Part shown: one piece after another, positions 17,806-26,586 of the stretch | Layout of the letters: each line of letters begins with the position of its first letter | How positions within the stretch are numbered: the stretch's first letter is position 1 | Source: Streptomyces sp. SLBN-118 | Lineage (GTDB): Bacteria > Actinomycetota > Actinomycetes > Streptomycetales > Streptomycetaceae | Assembly (NCBI RefSeq): GCF_006715635.1 | Contig: NZ_VFNP01000002.1 | Location: 3,596,001 to 3,660,000, forward strand | Direction of reading: 5' to 3' | Length of the DNA: 64,000 bases | The notes under the pieces: generated by a model | Databases searched by the model: none | Told to the model about the DNA's origin: nothing | The model's input: only the letters and a program-made list of their open reading frames with translations | Program-made: the position numbers and the translations under genes

Positions 17806-18614
17806 GAGCGGCATTGCCCTGCCGGTCCTGAAGTATGCGCTTCCCGAGCTCTGCACATCTGAGGACCAAAGGCAGTACCGGGTCCACGGACGGCCCACTC
17901 CGGGCCGTCATGAACGCGTCGGCTGCCCCCGCTGCATCGGCAACTGGCACAGCTCGCCATGGGTGCGATTCTGGGCCCGGCAAGAAGACGTCATCTGCCC
18001 GAGCCACTGGGTCTGGACCGGCACCACGAGCTCCCTCGACCTCAGCAACCATCCCAAGGTCGCCTCGGAAGTCATCACGGCGAACCGACGCCACCGAAGA
18101 CTGATCCGCCGGCGCGGACGCCTCACCGTCCGCGCGGCCTACTACGACGCGAAGAGGCTCTGCCGGGAGTGGAACAAGATCGGCATCTTCAACAAGAAGA
18201 TCAGTCGGCGTCTGACGGACATCCTCGGCCCTAAGTGGAGCGTCCGTCACGACGATCCGGAATCCGAAGCCGCCTACTACCCGAACGTGATCGAGCTGAC
18301 CCAGACCCTTTCCTCCCCTTACTGGCGATCACTCATCCTCGATGAGCACCTCCCTGCAAGCCCTCCGCGCGAGCCCCTCGAACTTCTCGGTGTCCCGGCC
18401 GACTTCTACTGGCTGATGGAGCACACCCGGCATCGAGCTATTCGTCCAAGAGATCCGAAGGACCGTCAACCCCCACTTCAACTGGCACCCGCACTCGCAC
18501 TACTGGAGTTATCCGGCCTTCACCAAGTGGGTCCTCGACGAACTACGCGAGCGCTTCAGCCCGTCCCCCTACCGGCACCTGCTGCGGCCCACCCCGGAGG
18601 TCTTCGGTGAATAG
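17804..18614 (+). pseudogene. TniQ-like transposition protein, frameshifted
   Basis: The main frame (17804 to about 18420) has a zinc-binding signature, CPRCIGNWHSSPW then VICPSHWVWTG, which is characteristic of TniQ/TnsD target-selection proteins. A basic helical region follows. After about 18420 the family-like sequence moves to another frame, with GIELFVQEIRRTVNPHFNWH and WVLDELRERFSP, and ends at TAG 18612-18614. The gene is thus broken by one late frameshift. It belongs with the transposase relic just upstream. Confidence 0.6.
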
Positions 18615-18622
18615 ACAGCTCA

Positions 18623-19015
18623 CTAGTCTCTGACGGCTGGTTCCGACAGGAAGCCGGGGCGCGTACCGGGGACGGCCGACTGTCGTTCCTCGTGCCTGCC
18701 CAGCGCCGCGAGGGTCAGGGTCGCTGTGACCGATGCTGCCGCCATCAGCGTCATCGCCGTGGCCGGGGAGGTCAGTTGGGCCAGCGTGCCTGCGAGGAGT
18801 GCGCCGATGCCTTGGCAGGCGGCCATGCCGGTTGCGTGCAGCCCGAGGGCCTGGCCCGCGAGGTCGTCGGAGGTGAGCGACATCAGGCGTTCCTGGAGGA
18901 CCAGGCTCGCGGCGAAGCCGACGGAGGCGACGGTGACTGCTACAGCTGACAGCGCCACTCCCGGCTGCAGGACGAAGAACAGGTAGGGAACCGCCAGCAG
19001 CAGGGGCGACCTGAC
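18623..19015 (-). pseudogene. C-terminal fragment of an MFS exporter
   Basis: About 130 codons encode the last four transmembrane helices of a major facilitator protein, for example YLFFVLQPGVALSAVAVTVA, GLHATGMAACQGIGALLAG and ATAMTLMAAASVTATLTLAA. The N-terminal two thirds is absent. At about 19015 the sequence switches to an IS3 OrfA remnant on the same strand, so an insertion followed by deletion removed the 5' part. Confidence 0.7.
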
Positions 19016-19017
19016 CG

Positions 19018-19118
19018 ACCGAGCGGTCACCGCGCTGGCACAGCTCGACGATCTCGGCCTTGAACTCCGGCGTGAACGAACGGCGAGGCCGAGGCTTCTT
19101 CTTCCCCATGCTCTCCAT
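19018..19118 (-). mobile_element. N-terminal remnant of an IS3-family OrfA
   Basis: About 34 codons read MGKKKPRPRRSFTPEFKAEI and then VELCQRGDRSVGQV, the conserved start of IS3-type OrfA helix-turn-helix proteins. The reading frame then runs into the MFS fragment, and the rest of orfA, all of orfB and one end are missing. Sequence on the other side (19119-19190) probably contains the surviving IS end. Confidence 0.75.
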
Positions 19119-19198
19119 GATGGACGTCCTTCCGGGGCAGAACCCCTGATCTCAGATGTCCGTCAAAGCGAATCAAGCCCACACCTAGCGTTCCGCCC

Positions 19199-19652
19199 AT
19201 GACCACACCAGACGTCTGCACTGACGATGAGGCCAGTGTGACCGTCCGCTGCCAGGACAACGCGTCCGTCGGCGTGACGTTCCGCGACCGGTTCAGCTTC
19301 GACGCAGACTCCGTGCACTTTGCCGTCAAGCTGCGCGCTCCCGGGCTGACCGCTCGCGTCGACGAAGTCGTCGCCTGGATCTGGGACAGCGACCTCACCG
19401 CGTTCCTGGAAGAGCTCGCCACCGACTACCAGGAATGGGACGGCGAACGGAGCTGGCATACCAACGACCGCGACCTGACGGTGTCGGCTGCCTTCCGGTC
19501 CGGCGGCTATGTCGGGCACCCGGGCCTTGCGGCCGTGGCCGCAGGCCGCAGGCGGCTGGGGCGCCTAGGTGACCACCTGGCTGGAGGCCGGCGAGCAGAT
19601 GACTTCCCTCGCGGCCGATGTCCGGGCCTTCCTCGCCGAGGAGCACCAGTGA
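19199..19652 (+). pseudogene. DUF6228 family gene with frameshift and internal stop
   Basis: Codons 1-105 read as a DUF6228-like beta-rich domain (VTFRDRFSFDADSVHFAVKL, AWIWDSDLTAFLEELA, DRDLTVSAAFRSGGYVG). After about 19515 the family-like sequence moves to another frame, WPQAAGGWGA, hits TAG at 19566-19568, and resumes as WLEAGEQMTSLAADVRAFLA until TGA 19650-19652. Two lesions make an intact product unlikely. The function of the family is unknown. The next 275 bp up to hisS hold no gene that I can support. Confidence 0.6.
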
Positions 19653-19927
19653 CATCCGACATGCGCAACAGCGCCCGCCGGGCCCCGAGCCACCGAGAGG
19701 CCCTGCCTTCATGCGCGTACAGCGGAAGGATCACCCGGGTGGGAGCGCGTCCGGTGAGGCGCGGCAGGGATGAATCGGCGGGCGGCCGCTCCGGCGGGCG
19801 GCGGGCGCAAAGGCGATGAACCGGGGCCGAGCTTGCCCGTAACATGAGCTGGATCCAAGCAGCGGAGGCCAGTTGACGCGGCATCAGTGCCGCAGCGCCT
19901 TCCCACGTGTCGAGGAGAGCAGTGCGC

Positions 19928-21250
19928 ATGACCGACCAGCAGGTTGTCCGACCGGCGGCCATCAGCGGATTTCCCGAGTGGCTCCCTGAAGTGCGGCTCG
20001 TCGAGCAGCATTGGCTCGACGTCATCCGCGCTGGTTTCGAGCGGTACGGCTTCTGCTCGGTCGAGACGCCGTCCGTGGAGCCGCTCGACGTGCTGATGGC
20101 GAAGGGCGAAACCTCGCAGGAGGTCTATACGCTGCGCCGGCTCCAGGAGGACCAGGACGACACGTCGGATGCCAAACTGGGCCTGCACTTCGACCTGACG
20201 GTGCCGTTCGCCCGGTACATCGCCCAGCACTTCAACGACCTGGTGTTCCCGTTCAAGCGCTACCAGATCCAGCGGGTCTGGCGGGGTGAGCGCGCCCAGG
20301 AAGGCCGTTTCCGGGAGTTCACCCAGTGCGACATCGACGTCATCAACGTCGACCACGTGCCGCTGCACTTCGACGCGGAACTGCCGCGGATCATCCACGA
20401 GATCATGAGCGAACTCCGCCTCCCGGCGTGGACCATCAACGTCAACAACCGGAAGGTCCTCCAGGGCTTCTACCAGGGTCTGGGCGTGGACGATCCGCTG
20501 GAGGTGATCCGGACCGTCGACAAGCTCGACAAGATCGGGGTGTCCGGGGTCAGCGAGCTGCTGTCCCGGAAGGTCGGCCTGACGGACCGGCAGGTCGGAG
20601 CCTGCGTGGAGCTCGCGAGCCTGCGCGGCACCGACGCGTCGGTGGTGGAGGACATCACCGGACTCGGCATCCGCTCGGAGCTGTTGTCCGAAGGTCTGGA
20701 CGAACTTGCCTTCGTGCTGGACTCGCTGAGCGACCTGCCGACCGGGAGTCTGCTGGCGGACCTGTCGATCGCCCGCGGCCTGGACTACTACACGGGCACG
20801 GTCTACGAGGGCAAGTTCACCGACTGGCCGGGCTACGGCAGCATCTGCTCCGGCGGCCGGTACGAGAACCTGGCCGGCTCCTACATCCGCCGGAACCTGC
20901 CTGGCATCGGTATGTCCATCGGGCTGACCCGGATCTTCGCCAAGCTGCTGGCCGAGGGGCTGCTGCCCACCGGCCCGGCCTCGCCCAGCGACCTGTTGAT
21001 GGTGCTCCCGGAGGGCCGGGAGCAGGCCGCCGAGGCGGCGGCGACCGCCGGGTTGCTGCGCCGGCGCGGGCTGAAGGTGGAGCTCTACCACCAGCCCGAC
21101 AAGGTGGGGAAGCAGGTGCGCTACGCCTCCCGCAAGGGCATCCCGTACATCTGGTTCCCGCCGCTCAGCGAGGGCCGGGAGCACGAGGTCAAGGACCTCG
21201 TCAGCGGGGAGCAGACCGCCGCCGACCCGGACACCTGGCGGCGTCCCTGA
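19928..21250 (+). CDS. Second-type histidyl-tRNA synthetase paralogue (HisRS-1)
   Basis: This 440-residue class II synthetase is complete, with catalytic core and C-terminal anticodon-binding-like domain. It carries HFDLTVPFARYIAQH, motif 2 in VWRGERAQEGRFREF, the histidine-binding signature RGLDYYTGTVYE (R283) and motif 3 in GIGMSIGLTRI. The HFDLTVPFARY segment is of the kind seen in eukaryotic or archaeal HisRS; the housekeeping Streptomyces enzyme has RPEGT there. This is therefore probably an extra copy. It ends at a strong terminator and appears monocistronic at the edge of a biosynthetic cluster, which fits a drug-resistant duplicate. A biosynthetic adenylating role is possible. GTG 19922 is an alternative start. 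Confidence 0.85.
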   Translation: MTDQQVVRPAAISGFPEWLPEVRLVEQHWLDVIRAGFERYGFCSVETPSVEPLDVLMAKGETSQEVYTLRRLQEDQDDTSDAKLGLHFDLTVPFARYIAQHFNDLVFPFKRYQIQRVWRGERAQEGRFREFTQCDIDVINVDHVPLHFDAELPRIIHEIMSELRLPAWTINVNNRKVLQGFYQGLGVDDPLEVIRTVDKLDKIGVSGVSELLSRKVGLTDRQVGACVELASLRGTDASVVEDITGLGIRSELLSEGLDELAFVLDSLSDLPTGSLLADLSIARGLDYYTGTVYEGKFTDWPGYGSICSGGRYENLAGSYIRRNLPGIGMSIGLTRIFAKLLAEGLLPTGPASPSDLLMVLPEGREQAAEAAATAGLLRRRGLKVELYHQPDKVGKQVRYASRKGIPYIWFPPLSEGREHEVKDLVSGEQTAADPDTWRRP

Positions 21251-21292
21251 GAGCCGCCGCCCGGGAGGCGGCGCACCGCGGGACGTGAACCG

Positions 21293-21340
21293 GTGGAGGG
21301 CCCGACGTGCACGGCGACAGCCGCCCGTCGGGCCCTCCAC
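21293..21340 (+). terminator. Strong terminator after HisRS-1
   Basis: GTGGAGGGCCCGACG and its exact complement form a 15-bp perfect stem around an 18-nt loop, 43 bp past the HisRS-1 stop. It separates HisRS-1 transcription from the aminotransferase gene. Confidence 0.85.
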
Positions 21341-21504
21341 CGTCCCGGGTCCCGAGACAGCGGGGCCGGTTGGCTTGTGCTGGACATGGCGACCAGCGGA
21401 CGGCCCGGGATCTTGAGGCCACGGAGCCGTTGCGCACACGATGGGAACCGGGCGGGAAACCGTCCGTCACCCGTAGGGCATCGGTTCGACGAGACGGAGT
21501 CCGC

Positions 21505-22866
21505 ATGGCCACCGCGCCCCACCCGAGCGAGGCAGGCGCCCTCGCGGCAGTCGCGCCGGTGCACCCGGCTCGGATCGAGGCCGCGCGGCTCCACGAGTCC
21601 GTCGGGGACCCGGTGCTGACCTCGATGACCCTGCTGAACGAGATCGCCGGGCGCTTCCCGGACGCGGTCTCCTTCGCGGCGGGCCGCCCGTACGAGGGCT
21701 TCTACGACACCCGTGCGCTGGCCAGGTACCTGGGCGCCTTCGAGGAGTACCTGCGCGGGGAGGCCGGGCTGACGGACGAGGAGGTCACCCGGGCGTTCTT
21801 CCAGTACGGCAGGACCAAGGGCATCATCCACGAGCTGATAGCCCGGCACCTGGCGAACGACGAGGGCTTGCGGACCGACCCCGAGGACATCCTGGTGACC
21901 ACCGGGTGCCAGGAGGCCATGGTGCTCGTCCTGCGGGCCCTGTGCCAGGACCGGCGCGACGTGGTGCTCGCCTCCTACCCGTCCTACGTCGGATTCCTGG
22001 GCGCCGCCCGGCTGGTGGGCATGCCGGTCCGGGGAGTGCGCGAGAGCGCCACCGGCATCGACCCCGAGGACCTCACCGCCCAGATCAGGCGGGCCCGTGC
22101 GGAGGGCTTGCGCCCCCGCGCCTGCTACGTGGTCCCGGACTTCGCGAACCCCGGCGGCGCCACCATGACCACGGCGGACCGGCGGCTGCTGCTGGAGGTG
22201 GCGGCGCAGGAGGACATCCTGCTGCTGGAGGACAACCCGTACTCGATGTTCCGCCTCGACGGGTCACGCCCGCCGACGCTGAAGTCCCTGGACCGCGACC
22301 GGCGCGTGGTGTACCTCGGCTCGTTCGCCAAGACGGCGTTCGCCGGCGCCCGGATCGGCTACGTGGTCGCGGACCAGCCGGTGGAGGACGGCGCAGGCGG
22401 CAGCACGCGGTTCGTGGACGAGCTCGCCAAGCTCAAGAGCATGCTCACCCTCAATACCTCCACCGTCGCCCAGGCTGTCATCGGCGGCTTTCTGCTGGAG
22501 CACAGGTGCAGCATGGAGAAGGCCTCCGTCCGGGAGGCCGCCGTGTACCGGGAGAACCTCCGGCACCTGCTGGGCGGCCTCACCGAACGGTTCGGCGACG
22601 GCGGCGCTGACGGCGCGGCCGGGAGGGTCAGCTGGAACACACCGAACGGGGGGATGTTCGCCGTGCTGACCGTCCCGTTCCGCGCGGACCAGGCCATGCT
22701 GGAGTACTCCGCGAGCCGCTTCGGGGTGCTGTGGGCTCCGATGGACCACTTCTACGCCGGCACCGGCGGGCACCGGCAACTGCGGCTCTCCTACAGCGTG
22801 CTGTCCCCGGACCGGATCAGCATGGGTCTGGACCGGCTGGCCGCCCTGGTCCGTGACCGCGCCTGA
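21505..22866 (+). CDS. PLP-dependent aminotransferase (HpgT/MppQ-like)
   Basis: This 453-residue fold-type I PLP enzyme has AVSFAAGRPYEGF, FQYGRTKGIIHELIA, VTTGCQEAMVLVL (cofactor phosphate region), VVPDFANPGG and LLEDNPYSMF, followed by the Schiff-base lysine K276 in GSFAKTAFAGARIGY. These features group it with the aminotransferases that make non-proteinogenic amino acids such as dihydroxyphenylglycine or enduracididine, and with 2-aminoadipate-type enzymes. It probably forms or deaminates an unusual amino acid building block. It converges head-on with the LuxR regulator, the two stop codons being adjacent. Confidence 0.85.
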   Translation: MATAPHPSEAGALAAVAPVHPARIEAARLHESVGDPVLTSMTLLNEIAGRFPDAVSFAAGRPYEGFYDTRALARYLGAFEEYLRGEAGLTDEEVTRAFFQYGRTKGIIHELIARHLANDEGLRTDPEDILVTTGCQEAMVLVLRALCQDRRDVVLASYPSYVGFLGAARLVGMPVRGVRESATGIDPEDLTAQIRRARAEGLRPRACYVVPDFANPGGATMTTADRRLLLEVAAQEDILLLEDNPYSMFRLDGSRPPTLKSLDRDRRVVYLGSFAKTAFAGARIGYVVADQPVEDGAGGSTRFVDELAKLKSMLTLNTSTVAQAVIGGFLLEHRCSMEKASVREAAVYRENLRHLLGGLTERFGDGGADGAAGRVSWNTPNGGMFAVLTVPFRADQAMLEYSASRFGVLWAPMDHFYAGTGGHRQLRLSYSVLSPDRISMGLDRLAALVRDRA

Positions 22867-23907
22867 TCAGCCAGCCAACTCTCGGTCCCGGACGTCGCCC
22901 AGGTCGAGCATGCCGGACTCCGAGAGTTTGACGGCGGCCTGGAATCGGGTCTGGACCCGAAGCCGCTCAAGGAGCCGGGACACCTTGCGGCTCAGCGTCC
23001 GGGTGGAGATGCCGAGTTGGCGGGCGATCGCCTCGTCCTTGGAGCCCATCGCCATCATGTGGAAGACCATCTTCTCGAAGGGGCTGAGCATCTCGCCGAC
23101 TTCCTCCGCCCCGTGGACCGAGGTGAGCGGCGCGGCGACGGCCCAGTGGAAGCCGAAGATGGCCCGCAGCGCCGCGACCACCTGGCGGCTGCGCACCGCG
23201 AACGCGCCGCGTGCCGTCTCTGTCGGGTCGATCGGAAGGATGGCGATGTCGTCGTCGATGACGATCATGCGCAGCGGGACCGCCGGGGCGACCCGGATCT
23301 CGGCGCCGTGGCGGGACACCTCGGTGAGGTACTCCGCTAGGTGGGGCACCGCCACCAGGTGGTGGGCGTAGATGGCCTCTAACTGCACGCCCTGGTCGAG
23401 CGCCGCGAGGTCGCGGTGGATCATCTCGTCGAGCAGTTCCACCGGTGGCACCCCGCCGGGGTGCATGGCCTGTTCCCGGACGCGGGCGTCGAGGGCCCGC
23501 TCCTCGATGTACTCGTTGACCGCCGAGGCGGTCGGCAGCATGTCGATGGTCGCGGTCTCGGAAGGGCCGTCCTGCGGGGGAAACTCCCGCAGCAGGGAGA
23601 GGATCTGCTCCTGGCGGTGTGACCGGTCCCGCATCCAGCCCTCGGTGAGTTCGCGCTCCATGGACACCAGCCGGGCGAGGGCGTTGACCGGCCGCACGAC
23701 CTGGTAGCCCGAAGGCTGCAGCGGGGCCGGCAGCAGGAGGCCCATTCGCTTCAGGTGCCCGACGGCCCGTTCGGCTTCGAGCGGCGAACACTCCGTCTCC
23801 GCGGCGATGTCCTCCGGATCCCAGGAACATCGGTCCTCTGCTGTGTGATACAGCTGCCGGGCCAGGTCTGTGAAATCGTTTCCGGTTGTCACGAAGTATT
23901 CCCCCAT
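22867..23907 (-). CDS. LuxR-family cluster-situated regulator with TrmB-like N-terminus
   Basis: This 346-residue regulator has an N-terminal winged-helix-like segment (DLARQLYHTAEDRCSWDPED, then LEAERAVGHLKRMGLL), a central effector-like domain (about 95-265), and a C-terminal LuxR HTH: LSPFEKMVFHMMAMGSKDEA, IARQLGISTRTLSRKV. There is no receiver phospho-acceptor, so it is probably ligand-controlled or constitutive. It is the only regulator in the cluster and is the best candidate for its pathway-specific activator. Confidence 0.85.
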   Translation of the reverse strand: MGEYFVTTGNDFTDLARQLYHTAEDRCSWDPEDIAAETECSPLEAERAVGHLKRMGLLLPAPLQPSGYQVVRPVNALARLVSMERELTEGWMRDRSHRQEQILSLLREFPPQDGPSETATIDMLPTASAVNEYIEERALDARVREQAMHPGGVPPVELLDEMIHRDLAALDQGVQLEAIYAHHLVAVPHLAEYLTEVSRHGAEIRVAPAVPLRMIVIDDDIAILPIDPTETARGAFAVRSRQVVAALRAIFGFHWAVAAPLTSVHGAEEVGEMLSPFEKMVFHMMAMGSKDEAIARQLGISTRTLSRKVSRLLERLRVQTRFQAAVKLSESGMLDLGDVRDRELAG

Positions 23908-24139
23908 GAATGTCGCTTCCCCCGGCCAGGGACGAACCCTGACGGTTTTCCGACACTACACGAACCTCACGACGGGTCAGCTGGGTTTTTTTGCGGAGGA
24001 AATTCGGGATCATTCCCGCCAGATGGTCGTTGCTTTGCCTTTCAACCGCTTCATTGGTCGGCTCCCGCCAATTCATCCGCGGCCCTTCCTCAAGGCTGTT
24101 CCGCAACCGATGGTCACGGGTGCGGTGATCTTGCTGTAT

Positions 24140-25010
24140 CGGGTGTGACAGCGGCGTCGGAGCGCTGCGGCGCGAGGGTGCAGACCCCGTCCGCAAGGGT
24201 CGGCCGTGGAGCCTGCCGCTGGAGCAGCGCAAGCGGTTCCGCAAGGAACCCGCGCTGATCACGGACGGCGCCCTGGCCCCCACCTGCGACCACGCCGACA
24301 CCCGGCTCGTCGTCGCCGTCGCCGTGGGCCGGCCGTCGCGAGGACAGCGCCCGCGTCGAGGGACGCCTTCGCCCGCATGATGGGCTGGAAGATCCTGCCC
24401 GCCTACTGCCTCAAGGGCGGCGGCGTCCATCACGCGATGCTCGGCATCGTCCGGCATCACAACCTCGGTTTCGGCGGGGAACACAATTCGTGCGGTGCTC
24501 ACCAGAAAGCGCCGGATCCAGGCCGCGCAGCCGTTGTGATCGCTGAACTCGTGGCCAGGGACGTTCCGTTGCTGCATGAGCGTCATCGGGCCCGGCTTGC
24601 CTCTTGGCCGGGAAAGCGGGCCATTGGCGTAGGCGGGAAGCACCGCCTGGTGTCCGTCGACCGGACCCTGGACGAGGTCGTCGGCCACCTTGGCGCCAGC
24701 GGCAGGACCGGCACCGTCGACGGTGCGGAGATTCGACGCCGAATGCCGTGGTGCAGCCAGATCAAGCCCGGAAGCTGCGCGGACGTCACCCACGCCTGCT
24801 GGTTGGGGCTGGTCAAGCTCCTGGCCGACGGGCTGCGGTCGGGCTCCTTGCCGATGCCGCCCACCAGGGCCGTGTACGAGCGCGTCGGCCGTCCGAGCCA
24901 CCGGGACCCCGGCTCGGATGAATCCGATCCCGGTGGTCGTCGGCCCGCCACCCGGGCCTCGCCGCCGAATCCATCTCACATGGTGAGACTAACGGCGGGG
25001 CTGTCTTGAT
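24140..25010 (+). mobile_element. Shuffled remnants of IS5-family transposases
   Basis: Several transposase pieces lie in different frames. RKGRPWSLPLEQR (about 24190-24230) resembles an internal segment. DAFARMMGWKILPAYCLKGG with VHHAMLGIVRHHNL (about 24362-24470) resembles a C-terminus. LLHERHRARLASWPGKRAIG with GKHRLVSVDRTLDEVVGHLG (about 24565-24700) resembles an N-terminal region. They are out of order and each is incomplete, so at least two copies inserted and decayed. They separate the regulator from the long operon. From 25011 to 25220 I see only presumed promoter sequence for the exporter gene. Confidence 0.65.
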
Positions 25011-25220
25011 CCCGTCAAGGCGAGCGGACGAAGCCGGGAACGCTGGACCGGCACCCCTGCGCCAGGAAATGATCTCAATACCGGGTGAGTCGCCGACGGG
25101 GCTCGGTAATCCCGCTCAAGGGAAAGGGGGGAATCGTGGAGAAGCTCATCAACGGATGGTGGTGACGAATTCATTGATAAGTGTCGGAATTATCTCTGTA
25201 ATTGACCGTACGGAGGATCG

Positions 25221-26570
25221 GTGACAGCCCCTCTGGGAAAGCAGTACTGGCTTCTCTGGTCGTCCTCCAGCCTGGCCGCGCTGGGCGACGGAATGCGACT
25301 CGTGGCACTGCCGCTGCTCGCGTACTCCGTCACCGACGACCCGGCGCACATCACCCTGATCATGGTCTTCGCCTCGCTGCCCGGGCTGCTCGTCGGCCCC
25401 CTGGCCGGGGTGCTCGTCGACCGGCTGGACCGGCGACGGGTCATCGCCGCCGCCAACGTGCTGCGGGCTGTCCCGGTGCTGGTGTTCGCCGCGTTCGTCC
25501 AGGCCGGCGAGGTACGACTCCCACTCATCTACGCCCTGGCGCTGCTGCTCCCGGTCTTCGAGGTCCTGGTGGACAGCGCCGCGCAGCCGCTGATGTCGGA
25601 ACTGCTGCCGGAACCCCTCCTGGAGAAGGGCAACTCGCGGATCTTCATCGCCCGGATGCTCGCCCAGGACGTCCTGGGCTCGCCCGTCGCCGGAACACTG
25701 ATGGCGGTCTCCGCCAGCCTGCCGTTCCTGGTCAACGGGGCGACGTTCCTTGGTGCGACGGTCCTCATCCTGATGCTCGGCGCCCGGTCGGCGGCCCGCG
25801 GGCCACTGTCGGCGGCCGCGAAGGCCCCGGGACCGGACGCACCGGGCGGCGGCGTCGCCGGGGTCTGGCGGAACCTCAAGGAGGGCATGGAAGCCATCTG
25901 GCACACGCCCATGCTGCGCACCATAGCCCTGACCGCGGCCGTACTGAACTTCGTCCTGCTCGTCGGCTCCTCGCTGATGGTGGTCTACGCCAAGGAGGAC
26001 CTGCGCCTCACCGACACCCAGTTCGCGCTGCTGTTCTCCGCGGCCGCCGTGGGCAGCGCCCTGGGCGGATGGGCCGCGCCGTTCATCGTCGCGCGGCTCG
26101 GCACCGGGCCGACCATGACCGTGGCACTGTTGGCGATCGGCGCGTCCCGGGCGGGCTTCGGCCTTGCCCACGGGTTCTGGAGCGCACTCACGGCATTCTT
26201 CGCCATCGGCACGGCGTGGTTCGTCTTCGGCGTGGCCGTCACCTCCTACATGCAGCGGGCCACCCCCAACAACCTGGTCGGGCGGGTGTACGCGACGAGC
26301 CAGGCGGTGAGCTACGGGGCAGCCGTCCTTGCGGCCCTCACCGCCGGAGCGCTGGCCCGCGTCACCAGCGTCCGCAGCATCATGCTGATCGGCGGCCTCG
26401 CCGCGATGGTCTGCGGCCTCGCGGCCTGGCGCACCAATTCCAGCGAACCGGACCCGCATGGCAGGGACGCCGCGGAGGACCGTGACACCGGGCCGGACCC
26501 GGTGGGACCCGGCGACCGGGCGGAGCGCCCGGAGCGCGAGGACGACCTGAACACTCAAGCAATCGACTGA
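25221..26570 (+). CDS. MFS exporter (EntS-type), first gene of the long operon
   Basis: This 449-residue membrane protein has about 12 helices. Hallmarks of the EntS/MFS_3 group are LLWSSSSLAALGDGMRLVAL near the start and GPLAGVLVDRLDRRRVI in the loop 2-3 signature. A second-half start region includes FVLLVGSSLMVVYAKEDL. The hydrophilic tail (about 405-449) is charged. The GTG start follows CGGAGG. Members of this group export siderophores and other natural products, so it probably secretes the cluster product. The ATP-grasp gene starts 16 bp downstream. Confidence 0.88.
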   Translation: MTAPLGKQYWLLWSSSSLAALGDGMRLVALPLLAYSVTDDPAHITLIMVFASLPGLLVGPLAGVLVDRLDRRRVIAAANVLRAVPVLVFAAFVQAGEVRLPLIYALALLLPVFEVLVDSAAQPLMSELLPEPLLEKGNSRIFIARMLAQDVLGSPVAGTLMAVSASLPFLVNGATFLGATVLILMLGARSAARGPLSAAAKAPGPDAPGGGVAGVWRNLKEGMEAIWHTPMLRTIALTAAVLNFVLLVGSSLMVVYAKEDLRLTDTQFALLFSAAAVGSALGGWAAPFIVARLGTGPTMTVALLAIGASRAGFGLAHGFWSALTAFFAIGTAWFVFGVAVTSYMQRATPNNLVGRVYATSQAVSYGAAVLAALTAGALARVTSVRSIMLIGGLAAMVCGLAAWRTNSSEPDPHGRDAAEDRDTGPDPVGPGDRAERPEREDDLNTQAID

Positions 26571-26586
26571 AGCAGGGGACTGGCCG

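Noticed and set aside
19653..19927. Possible T-box or attenuator in front of HisRS-1
   Set aside because: I looked for a conserved T-box bulge sequence and a competing terminator/antiterminator and found neither.
22967..24979. Long minus-strand frame upstream of and overlapping the LuxR gene
   Set aside because: It joins antisense of IS remnants to an off-frame copy of the LuxR gene. No coherent protein is present.
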